DNA of 64,000 nt, taken from the NCBI GenBank assembly GCA_020536535.1, contig JAHLWZ010000801.1:62001-126000 (forward strand). The letters run 5' to 3'. Position numbers and translations under genes: made by a program. Positions 12,601 through 23,060 of the stretch are shown one piece after another. The first letter of the stretch is position 1, and each line of letters starts with the position of its first letter. This DNA comes from Pelomyxa schiedti (lineage: Eukaryota > Evosea > Pelobiontida > Pelomyxidae). Below the pieces are notes generated by a model that saw only the letters and a program-made list of their open reading frames with translations, ran no database searches and was not told the origin of the DNA.

Positions 12601-12993
12601 TTGAAGGAGATTCAAATGCAAGAAAGCGGGAATTCTGCCGAAAATAGCTTAACCTCTTTGCCTCAAACAGCTGCACTTCTACCCAATACCACACAGCAAT
12701 CACTTGCTATCCCCGGCTTCCTCTCCGAAGAGTACGCGGATATTCTCGCCAATGCCAGTGAAATCAACCGTGCATTTGAGCGGCAGCCACGTGCCCTGGA
12801 AGCTCTGATAGGCGAGTACACAGCAACATATTTTAACACACTCATTACTCCTACAGGAGTTCTCCTCAGCCTCTATGTAAATGTACAGAAGCTTCGCGGC
12901 AACCCAACAGACAACTGTGAAGCCGATTTACGGATGCACTTATCTCGTGACTACACCCTCGCGGAACTCAAGGTGTTCTTTGGTGCACCCTGA
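9603..12993 (+). CDS. BBS7: BBS7, BBSome subunit
   Basis: BBS7 is a core subunit of the BBSome, the coat that moves membrane proteins into and out of cilia. ATG 9603 starts MRGSKHKGS; the family start follows as RRDLLGVGQVSRKSMALTLP, then a Ser-rich/acidic low-complexity insert, then VVGDDSGCLTCLAVINGEVV, the first blades of the beta-propeller. Later exons give GKQFFTVETGMTEVIH. The middle has a coiled segment. The C-terminal appendage and platform carry the clearest signatures: RTFEGKYGKLQVFVLPHISP, IQIKPLSLHERV, LQQQVQLIEALKEIQMQE and the closing hairpin region ending LKVFFGAP. Length (about 700 residues) is normal for the family. The gene has many short introns. Presence of BBS7 implies a ciliated or flagellated stage. 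Confidence 0.92.
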
Positions 12994-13140
12994 CACAAAA
13001 CAACAGGCAATTGTACAAGGGGCAAAAAATTCAAAAAAGAATCGTGTTCATAGCATACCCCACATAAAAAGACACTCAAAACAAATCCCCAACAAGGCTA
13101 TTCCATTTCTTTATTTAGCTCATAAAGTTACGTATTTGGT

Positions 13141-16100
13141 TTAACCAAATGTGAGTAATATGTTAGGATCCAGAATCAATGGAGTTGAGGATGATGGATT
13201 GAGCCTCTGTATTCTGCCGAGAACGCTTGGTGCCACAGGATCCGGCATCAGAGAATCCGGCTTGAACGAGTGCACAATGTGGGCAAGCTGGACTGGGTTA
13301 AGTGCGCTGAAGGCTGTGTGGACTATGGTCTCGTCAAACAGCACTGCCTTGTCCATGATGAGCAGGTTCCCAGCTTGCTTGATGTGGTCCAAGCGCTGCC
13401 TGTGAACAGATAGATAGGTAGTGGAGGTGAGATAGGAGAATATAAAATGAGTGAGAGGTGGTTTTACCTTGCACGGCTGAGGAATGCACTCTGGTACAGG
13501 AACTCTTCAATTGAGGAAAGACCTAATTTGATTTGGAATCCTTTTCCACACGTGCCTGTTCAATCAGAGGGGAAAAAAAAAAAGTAAGCATTAAAATTTG
13601 GTCACAAGGGGGTGGATACAGCATCCAGGTTGGTTGACAAGCTGGTTGAAAAGTCGGGCGTTTATCCAGTAGCACAACTGAGAGAAGAACTGGAAGCAAA
13701 TAGACCGGGAAATTCCATTGTCAAGAAGTCTTTGGAGTGTTTCCTGGAGAATCTGGATAACATCAGTTATGCTGGGCCCTCCTTTTGGTTTGGCAGCAGC
13801 GGATCTTTTTTTTATTTAGGTGTTTTGAAAAAGTGAAATCAAGTGAAAATGGATGCCTCTACCTAGAAGCACCGCTCACCCTGAGTTGTTCAGGTGGTTC
13901 AAAGATTGCTTGGCACAGGATTCCGTCAAGAATCTGTAAGAAAATAGGTTCAATCCCGAAGGTGTAATTAATAACGAGGGCATACATGCTCTGTTCTTTG
14001 CAACAGCATGAAGAATATTTCGTGAAGTACTTGTTGTAATTGGAACACGAATCGAGGGACCTCACCCTCGGGTGCCGCACTGGGCTTCAAGATGTACTCT
14101 GTCCGGCTGAGTGCTTTATGTTATCCAAATAGAGGTAAAATCGATAATAGGAGGTTACCTTGGTGGTACGAGAGTCCCTTGCACGAAATTCAGAAGACTC
14201 CAGGTCACAGTTACAAAGTATGTGGACATCATGAGGTTGTCTTTATACCCCTGGGAAGTAGTTTGTTTTTGAATCAAACCGAAAAACCAAACTAAATTAC
14301 AAGTTGTCGTACCAGTGAGATAGTCTTTATTCTCTCAGCTATTTTCTCAAAGAAGTCACTGTCCGGCTTTTTCAGGCTGTTCCATTGCTGCAATCGGTCT
14401 ATGATAAGCAATGCTGTGCAGGGAACACCTTGGGCGTCAAATAGTGATGAATCAGCACTGAACAGTGCATTGAGGAGGAATTCTTCGATTTTTAGCTTGT
14501 GCTCTGCTTGCTATGTTCGTTAGTGACTCAAGGGGAAATAAGAAAATGAAACCTGGACTTTAGCTAGTAGTTGCTTATCTCCACTTTCCTTCACGCAAGT
14601 CATTAATTCCCATAGATTTGATTAAAAGAAAATGGGCCACCTGGGCATGACGCTCCATCTTTTTCTTTGCTTTCTGAGATTCTTTCAATTTTTTGCGTAG
14701 AGATTCTAATTCCTGTGCATCTTCTTGGCCTACTTGAAGCTGATTACGCAGTTTCTCTTCCAATTCATCCCTATCACCCTCCAACTTCTTGACTTGCTCT
14801 TTGAGCTTTTGCATGGTTTGGAGCATTTGTGTTCTGGTCCCTTCCAATTTGGATATTTGATCACGGGACTCTGCTCTAATTTTTTCGGTGTCATGGAGGA
14901 ACTGTGCTTGTCTGTCAGTAAGGGACGATTGCAGGTCGGTGGTGGTTTTCCGCGTATTGGAAAGCTGGGACTGCAGGTCTGCATTCAAGCAAGTTTGTTC
15001 CTAAGTAAATTTCCTTTTTCATGGGTTTATTGTAGATTGATAGAAATACATACATTAAGCTTGACTTTGAAGTGAGACAATTCTGACGACAGTTGGGAAT
15101 TTTGACTTTCTAACTCGCTCTGCTTATGGCGCAAATCATCGATTTCTTGAAGTGCAGTGCGCAGTTTATTTGATAACTCATCTTTTTCAGCATTCAGTTC
15201 TGTAAGTTGCTGGGAAACTCTGGCCAAGGAACTGGTTTCAGATTCTAATTTGTCCAGGAGGTCGTGATTGCTATCTCGTAAAGTAGCCACAGTGCGTGAG
15301 ATAGATTCACTGCTTTCAGCCCCCGAATTCCCTGATGCTGCTTGTTCCACTCTTTTGGCCAAATTATCTCTCTCTTCCTTCAATCTGTCAATCTGAGAAG
15401 TTTTGTGTTTGAGCTGCTGTTGAAGTTTTTCCGAATCATCAGTTTGTCTCTTCAGTTCAGTTTTAAGTCGTTCAATGTTAGACTGTAAATCTGTGTTGGT
15501 TTTTTTGGATGTCTGCAGCTCAGTGCGGATTTGCTCAGTTTGGGTGTTGTTGTGCGACAACTTTATAGTCATCTCCTGTAAGCTGTTTCTAGCTGCTTCA
15601 AGCTCTCTGTGTGTAGCAGTTTCTTTTTCAGTTGCTGTTTGCAGTTGTTGCTGTAGATCCGCTTGAGCTGCACCTGAAGATTGGAGGAGAAGCTGCCTTT
15701 CTCGCTCCCAAGTTGCAGTTTTGGTTATCAATAAGTCTTCAGCAAGTTTAATCTGCTGGTGCGAACTGTTAATTTGGGATTCTGCTGTTGCAGCTGCAGC
15801 CCGAGTTTCTATATTGGCTTTCTCAAATTGATTGGTAATACGTGCCACATCTCCTTTCAGTGACGTGACAACCTAAAGGGAAGGTTACAGGTTGAAAGAA
15901 GTCATCTGGAAGAAACCTTCAATTGCTCCTGCAGTTCAGCTTCAAGTGCCACCACTCTCTTATTGGAGGTGTCAAGTTCCACTTTCAGGCCTGCACACTT
16001 GGTTTCTAACCCTTCATCGGGTTTCGCAATCAATTCTTCCTTATTTTTATGTCCCCTCTCAGCTTCTGGGTGGGAGCTGAGGTTAGCAAGCTTAGATTTG

Positions 16101-17883
16101 AAATCAGCAACTGCTTTTTGACTTTCCGCGTACTGTGCTTTAAGGCCACTATTTTCTTTCGAGAGTCCAGCCACTTCTTCTTCATACTGCCTAACTTTAG
16201 CTTTGGTTTGCTCCATCTCAATGGTGAGTTTTTGAAGTTGTACAGCGACATCCTCTTTTACTGGTTTCTTCTGCTTTGCAGCCATTTCTTCTGATTGCTT
16301 CAAGTCAGCTTGGGTTCTCTCCAATGCCGTTTTCAGGTCAGCTATTGTTTTTTCACTGCGTATCTTCTCCGCATTCATTTTCTTTTCCAAGGCAGTGAGC
16401 TGTTCTGTGAGCTGTGTATTGGATTCCGCAGATGAACTTTTACTTGGGGTGCCTTTGGCCTCAAGAACTCGAATTTGGGCCACCAAGTCTGCTTCCTTAG
16501 TGGAATGTGCAGATTCGATATCACGGATGTGGTTCTCTTTCGAGAGCAAATCATCTGTATTGTGGGTTTAAGCACGTAATGGGGAAGGTGGGGGTTCAAA
16601 CCTTTGACTTTCTGGTGGTCTGTGGAAAGTTCAGAAAGCTTAGTTTTCAATGTTTCTATCTCTTTCGTAGATTCATGCTGAGAGTGCTTAGCTGATTTCT
16701 CTTTCTTGTCCAGTTCAGTTTTTAGGGTATCACGGGATTTTGTTAAGGTGGCAATTTGTTCTCTGAGAGAACTGATTTCATCGTTGTGCGGGGATGCATC
16801 AGTGTGAGTGTCACTATGTGTTGGAACTGAGCTGGGAGATTTAGGTGTAGTAGTGGTTTCATCTTTCACTACAGGTGCACTCTCTCTGTCTTCCTCCCTG
16901 CTGGAGGATGAATGGTGTCTTGAATGTGAATGCTCTTTTGAAGAATGAGAGGAGCTGGTCTCGCGACTGTGAGACTTTTTGCTGCTGTGAGAATCTTTGT
17001 GAGGTGAGGATGGAACTGATTCCTCAGCTGCTGTGGTACTTGGAGCAGGGGCAGTGATGCTAATTGTAACTGATGGTGATGTAGATGCCGTTGGTTTTGG
17101 TTCAACAGCGGGCTTGTCCAATTTGTCAGGTTTGTCAAATACATCAGATTTGTCTTCAGCTTCGAAGTCGACCTTTTCTTCATCTTCATCTTCCTGAACA
17201 GGGTTAAGTGGGTATAGTATATATGGTTTACATCAGCTTCAGACAACAGCACATCAGTTTCATCTTCTCTTTGGAAAGTGAAAAAGAAAATATCAAGAAA
17301 TAAGATGGAGATACGCTGCGGATGTGACTCCCAAATTTTCAGAGGTAATTTTAATCTAGAAGAATTACAATTAAAGCCATTTCAGGGAAATTAGTACACA
17401 CAAGTAAAGAAAGAGGCCCGCCCTTAGAGCCTTTTTTCTTGAGATTCAGTGTGGCTGTCTTAACAGCGCCACCAAGATCGGCATAGTCACTCATATTGAC
17501 TGTGGTTTTACCCAATGTCCTCTTTTTCTTTCCCTTATCCTCCTTTACGTAGAAGATAATATTTTTGGCATCCTTTTATGTTTTGGTTTGTTAAGTTGTC
17601 CGATTTGTACCCAACCCGCAAGACGATAAAAAATACAAAATTAGAATAAACATTGCAATACATAAGACGAAGCCTCCTTGAAAAGTGTGCAAGTGACAGT
17701 TACGGTTTCGGCCCACTCGCACGTCCCGGCCCTGACCGGCTTCGAAGCCGTTGTGCCTTGGTTCTCTTTCTTGGAGCCTCGCTTCCACCCCACGCACGCC
17801 GACGAGACCCCGTCGGGTAGCCCAGTGGCCATCACGTACGTAAGGCGGTAACGTTGCTTCACTGCTGGCTTCTTCTTGAACAT
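13141..17883 (-). CDS. NT-C2, long coiled coil and DIL (dilute) domain protein
   Basis: Roughly 1,200 residues in some 15 exons. It starts at ATG 17883 (MFKKKPAVKQRYRLTYV); an in-frame GTG further upstream is not needed. Residues 1 to about 150 form an N-terminal C2 domain of the EEIG1/EHBP1 type: FKKKPAVKQRYRL, CEWAETVTVTCTLFKEA and the second half FYVKEDKGKKKRTLGKT and LNLKKKG. An acidic then Ser/Thr/His-rich linker follows (17.2-16.9 kb) and a very long coiled coil (16.7-14.6 kb). The C terminus is a DIL domain like that of myosin V and afadin/RADIL. NT-C2 domains bind membranes and DIL domains bind cargo or Rab adaptors, so a membrane-to-cytoskeleton tether is likely (inference). The last 1.9 kb lies in the right arm and is duplicated at 1-1942; the rest is unique. 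Confidence 0.85.
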
Positions 17884-19122
17884 TCTCTCTTGGTAGTCGT
17901 TTGCCTGTGTTGTTGGTCGCACACCCCCCCAAGAGGTTTCGTCTCTTTGTTTTTTTGGGAAAAAATTGCGTTTGGTTCGCGAAAAAAAGTGTCATCATCG
18001 TGGAAACAAAAAACTCGTGACCCTGTGTCGAGCCGTCTCCGCGATTCCTGTTTTTGCTCTTGGAATACGCTGAGACAAGTTTCTCTTTTCTCTGGCTTTG
18101 CCAAGCTGTCAACTGCTCTTTTGTTACCCTTGGCTGTCACCCCACCCATCCTTTGACAACCAGGTTTTTGGGTGTTGAATGCACACACTTGCCTGTTTCA
18201 GAAGCGGGACACGTGATGTGCGCATAGCATTGCGATTCCTCCAGTAGCTGGTGCAGCTGAACCCAGCTGATGCAAGCTGATGCAGAAACAGCAGACTTTG
18301 GTTATCTTGGCTTGCCTTGGCTTTTGGGGTTCCAACATTTGTCCAGAATTGCAATTAGCCCCCCCCAGCCAAGTGGGTTATGTGAGGTCTCAGAGAATGT
18401 GGGTTGCAGCAATATTATTCCGATGCCGCTAAACCAAACCTTCAAAACCCAGTCGAAGGATGTCTATTAACGAAATTATGTGTAGAGAGATTGTAGACAG
18501 ACATTTGGGACTCACACTTTTTGGCATCAACGGGGCAGAAAAGGTCCTGGTTCTCTGTGCCCTGTGAAGGGAAAATTCTGAAATGTCTGGACCACATCGG
18601 GACCAGACACGTTCTACAATTTCGTGGTCTTTCCAGTGTCTGAGGAGCATCACATGGCAAGATCCAAAGACCCAAAAAATTAAAAGTGTGAGTCCCAACA
18701 TTTTACTGTCAGCTGTCATGATGATGAGAAATTCTAGGGCAAGTCAAGAACCCTGGTGCTGTGTGATGATGCGACATTCTTGGGCAAATCGAAGAAGTCT
18801 GGTCTGGTATCTTCCACATCAAAATCCCAACTGATATTTCCAGCAGAGAGGATGTAAGAGGATGGATTCTATTCTTGTGAAAACCCACGAAGTCTATGAC
18901 TGTTGTGACTCTGACGAGGACTTTTTGATCCCTTCCACAAGAAAGCCCACCAGTGATACCTCCAAAATACTCAAACCTCATTCCATTGTAATGACCTTGT
19001 TTGGGTATTGCTGCTTTTTATACTGTATAAATTGTTGCTTTTTTGGAAAACTGGGGCAAGAGCACAAGATAGAGGCTCAGACCATCTGATTTCGCAGAAA
19101 ACACCTAAGTTGGTTTAAACCA
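17884..19122. other. 1.2-kb unassigned stretch with coding-like patches
   Basis: This lies between two divergent genes. On the plus strand several short patches look protein-like but do not join: a frame from 18461 (MSINEIMCREIVDRHLGL), a patch near 18755-18845 with DDATFLGKSKKSG, and a frame from 18862 rich in acidic and charged residues (YDCCDSDEDFLIPSTRK) that runs to 19089. In-frame stops fall between them and I found no consistent GT-AG chain. It could be a decayed gene, a gene with introns I misread, or only the two promoters. No family recognised. Confidence 0.4.
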
Positions 19123-22100
19123 ATGGCAGACCCGCCCTCAGCCGCCACACCGCCGCCACCAACCTCACAACCACCAATCTACCCGCCACAACTTAGGCCT
19201 GGGTCGGGAGTCTCGTCTCTTTTGCTCCTTCCTCCCCAGCAGCAGCAGCTCTCGTCCCTGCGGCCTCCCCCGCCGCCCCCTTCCTCGCTGTCCTCCTCCC
19301 CCTTGGCCCCCGGGGCCCCGCTTTCTCGGGCCGCCCCTCCCCTCCCTTCCGCCTCCCCGTCCGCGCGGCCGCCCCCGCCCCAGTACCAATCCGCCTCGTC
19401 CGGCAGGTCCTCCCCCTCTACCTCGCCGCTGCCCCCCTCGCGTCCCCCCTTTCTCGCTGCCGCAACCACGGCGCCCCAGTCGGCTGCTGCTGCTACTACA
19501 GTAAGCCCCGCAGCCACGATGTCGACCACTAGCACTAGCACTACGATTATGGGAATGGGGATGGGGGGTAATTCCAGTGGTGCCGCGAATAATTCAGTTG
19601 GGGGTGACTTAATGCTACTGGCAACATCGACCAACGTGAAAGCAAAGTTGAGCCCCGCGGAATCCCTGGAGTGCATATTGTGTGTTGGGCCACTGGTAAT
19701 TTACCTCACTTGTGATTTCATTTCCTTTTCTTTGTAAAGTTATCTGTATTCCCTAACACTCAACTTTTTTTTTTTTTTTTTTCAAAATGTTAAATTTGGG
19801 GATATTCAACTATGTACATTCAATACTGACTGGGACGTTGTGGTGCAGAGAAAGGCGGAAATACTCAAATGTGGGCACTCTTTTTGTTCTGAGTGTATAC
19901 GGCAGTGCATCCCAGTGACGCACAAATGTCCTGTGTGTAGCAAAGAATGTACATTAGACGATCTTACTGTAGAATATTCCCTGCGACACATTGAGGAACT
20001 GTGTGCTCTACAGACATTCCTTTTTTTTGTACTCACTCCATCCCAGAACACAGAACAAAGCCACTGTAACCAATGAAATTTTGGAGCTAATCAGGTTTGA
20101 CCAGAGAGTCACAGAAATTCTTTGTCCAACTTCTTTTCAGGAGGCTCAGGGAACGAGCTCTTCAGACAGAAATTGCCACGAGACAACACCAAGAATCCCT
20201 CAATGCCTGCCAGAAGCTTGAAAATGAAAAGAAACGGCTTCAAGCTGAAAAACAAGACTCGGCAAATGTTCTTGCACAGCAACTGCAACGACTGGAAAAA
20301 GAAAGAGATGATCTCCGAAGGAAAGAGAAAGAGGCTCTGGACAAATGGTTCGAATCCCAAAGGTTGAATCGCGAGCAGTACAGAGTTTTTGAGAAACAGA
20401 AGCAAGAATTTGAGCAACTAAGACGTGAGAAGGGGAATTTGGAACAATTGCTGGAAAGAGAGAGAACACTGGTTTTGGCATTCTTTTTTTCCGTTAAAAT
20501 AGGCTTACTTCTATTATTCACAGGAAGAAGGAATTCGCAATTCCGGTGAACAAGAAAGATTACAACTCCAAACCCAACTAGAATCTGTTCAGGCATCCAA
20601 GCTACGTTTTGAGCAAGAGAAAGCAAATGCACGTACCCTACAGTTCTAGGGTCACTAATCACCACCCCAAAGATAGAAGCACAGCTGCAAAACTTGCAAG
20701 CACAAACACTGAAAATGACACAGGAGGCAGAAGAAGAACGCCTTGCGGCATGTGTCAAATCACTCATCCTACGAACAATAACCCCAAAGTTGTAGCTTCA
20801 AAGAGAGTTGGACCTGATTAGGCGGAATGCAGAAACCGTTGAGCAGGACAGAGCAACTGTGTGGCCTTCCTATGATAATCTTGTCCCTAATCACTAATGA
20901 TACCAGTCTCTTGGCCAATTGGAACAGCTTCAAAGTGCCAAAGTCAATCTAGAAAAAGAATTAGAAACAGAACGCGCTAGTGCTATGCTGGTTATCTATA
21001 TATGTGCTGTAAAAGCAATACCAACGGTAAAAATAAGGCTCAAACTGAATTGCAACGACTAAATGCTGAGAATGAAGAATTAGAAAGGACCTTTTTAGCC
21101 CAACGAAAGTTGGTTGTCAAACTCATGCAAGTGCCACAACACCTAACCTTTTGCTTAGGCACAAGAGGGAATTGAACAAAAAGCATTTCTCGAACAACAA
21201 CTAGAGATAGAGAAAGCAAAAGCTGCCCAAGAAAGAGCTCAATTTGAGTTACTGCTGGAACAACAAAAAGCAGCCGTAACTGCATCCAGAAATAGTCAAT
21301 TTTTCTTAATCAGTTTCCTAGTATTCTCAGATGCAGGCTGAGCTCAATAGAAAGGAGGCTGTCATCGAGCATGTGGTAAGCCTTTACTCGTAATATCAGC
21401 AACTAACAAACAATTCTAGTCGGAACAAAATCGAGTTTTATCGCAGCAGGTACAGTCTCAGTCACTACCATTACAATCAAACATTTCTTGCTCGAAAACG
21501 ACTAAATCAACTGAAAGTACTAGTGGATGGGGAGGTAGTTTCATTGTATTCTGGCTCTTTGTCTTACTAGTACTACGGGGGAAAACAAAGATAGTTTTAT
21601 GAAATTCGTGTATTCATGGGTCCCACCAATGACCGCCTCAGTGATGACATCTTCTGCGAGTGGAGAGTTCATCACCTCAATAGATCAATATACTCTTCAC
21701 GAACAGCTGGGTGAAACAACAGTATTTTTTGCATACAATTCTGATTCGATTTAATTTGAATGCAGGATATGACTTTCTTCAGAGCATCTAAAAAACAGTA
21801 TGTGGTATGATTCTCTTGATCATTGGGAGTGTTTTGTATATGTGCTAAATTGAAAAACCCTTTGATTCTGGTTACAGATACTCTAACGCGTCTGTGTCAC
21901 TGAAGAAGCTTCCTCTTCCTCCTTTACCGTACAAGCAGCAAGAATTGATGAACGCATTTCGGTTGAGAACACTCTCCTTTCAGCACTCTCCTAACCTTAA
22001 ATCATTCTAAACAGTTATCCAATGTTCCTGCACAAACTATCTCATAAATCCATTGTAAAAATAGTCTCCCTTGTACAGACTCCAAATGTGAGCCTTCTCA

Positions 22101-22994
22101 TGATTTCTATTAAAAAAACCCAAGTGTCTTTGACAAGAATCCCAGGACTACATCTATGTGTCATTTCCATATTATAAATACGACCTCGACTTCTTGATCC
22201 GCCAAAATCGTCTCTCTTTTGAGCAAAAGGTTCTCATCACAAACCATATTTTACACGCTTTGAGCTATTTACATTCTCGTGAAGTTGTATGCATTTCAAC
22301 AAAAATCGGCGTACATGAGATCCTTACCCTTCCTCAGGTACATCGCTCGCTAAGGCCATCAGCAGTATTTTTAAGCACTACGAACCTCAGTGACTCCGCA
22401 CCGGCAGTTATTTGTTCTTTCGACCATGCTCTTTGTTTGCCACAACTTCAATATGGTCAGGGATCGCCGCCGCCTTGTACTCGCTACCACCCCCCGGAGG
22501 TCCTCAATACACCTTCAATGCCGGTACAGTGGAAGAGTGCTGACATGTGGGCTGCTGGGTGCATTCTAGGTGAAATGCTTATGGGTAGAGCACTATTCAG
22601 TGTAGCTGCAGCGCAAGTTTGCTCCCATTCCACTGTACTCACAACTAACATATTCTTTCCAAAGTCACTTGGGTTTGCAGCCACCAAGCAGTACTCACAA
22701 GCATTCCCCGTTCTGCAGTGCTGCACTTCTCATGGATTTTCCGGCCTGTCTAGGCTTCCAGCCTTCCAGCAGTACCCCGCCGACCTTATTGCTCTACTAG
22801 AGCGGCTACTCTGGTTTGCACCCACACATAGGCCCACGGCACAAGAAGCCCTGAACCACACATGCTTTGCTCCAAGAGCGGCTGTAAATTACCCTCCAGC
22901 CACACCTGAGGAATTGGTGGCTTTCTCTGACGTGTCTGTGATGGAGTTTCTAAGGCAACAACTGCCCTCCATGGCCCAACAGTGTGTACCATAA
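19123..22994 (+). CDS. RING finger, coiled coil and CMGC-like pseudokinase fusion
   Basis: About 900 residues. Residues 1-180 are low complexity (Pro/Ser/Ala). A C3HC4 RING finger follows, split by a 150-bp intron: ECILC, then LKCGHSFCSECI and HKCPVCSKEC. A RING of this type recruits an E2 and makes the protein a likely ubiquitin ligase. Then about 330 residues of Glu/Gln/Arg coiled coil over many short exons. The C terminus from about 21.6 kb is a protein kinase fold nearest CMGC/MAPK kinases: YTLHEQLG, VSLKKL (VAIK lysine kept), VHRSLRPSAVFL in place of HRDLKPxN, CSFDHA in place of DFG, TRYHPPEVL for TRxYRxPE, DMWAAGCILGEMLMG and HRPTAQEAL. Catalytic Asp, metal-binding Asn and DFG Asp are all lost and the Gly loop is degenerate, so it cannot be an ordinary kinase. 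Starts with the first ATG before the open frame; ends TAA 22994. Confidence 0.85.
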
Positions 22995-23060
22995 CAAGAA
23001 TCAAGAACAAAAAGAAATAAGTGTTCTGGAAAAGGATACAACTTTCTCAATTATGAACAT

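Larger units (their letters stand above)
7628..15082. repeat. right arm of the 15-kb inverted repeat
   Basis: This is the mirror copy of 1-7455. Going right from the spacer it holds a gene tail (plus strand), the GT8 glycosyltransferase (minus), BBS7 (plus) and the 3' two thirds of the NT-C2/DIL gene (minus). The last gene continues past 15082 into single-copy DNA with an open frame, so the right side is the one with an intact junction to unique sequence. Whether the repeat ends at 15082 or goes on cannot be judged, because the partner sequence would lie left of the window. Confidence 0.97.

Noticed and set aside
17591-18188. Minus-strand frames of 109 and 173 codons near the NT-C2 start
   Set aside because: Frame-shifted readings of the first NT-C2 exon and its upstream region; only the frame from ATG 17883 gives the C2 pattern and joins to the next exon.
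19165-19676. Minus-strand frames of 74 and 165 codons rich in Gly and Arg
   Set aside because: They are shadows of the Pro/Ser/Ala-rich first exon of the RING gene; GC-rich repeats are open in several frames.
21300-21720. Idea that the coiled coil and the kinase are separate genes
   Set aside because: Short GT-AG introns join the coil exons through 21.54 kb and no stop plus new start was found before the kinase; a split here cannot be fully excluded but is not the simpler model.
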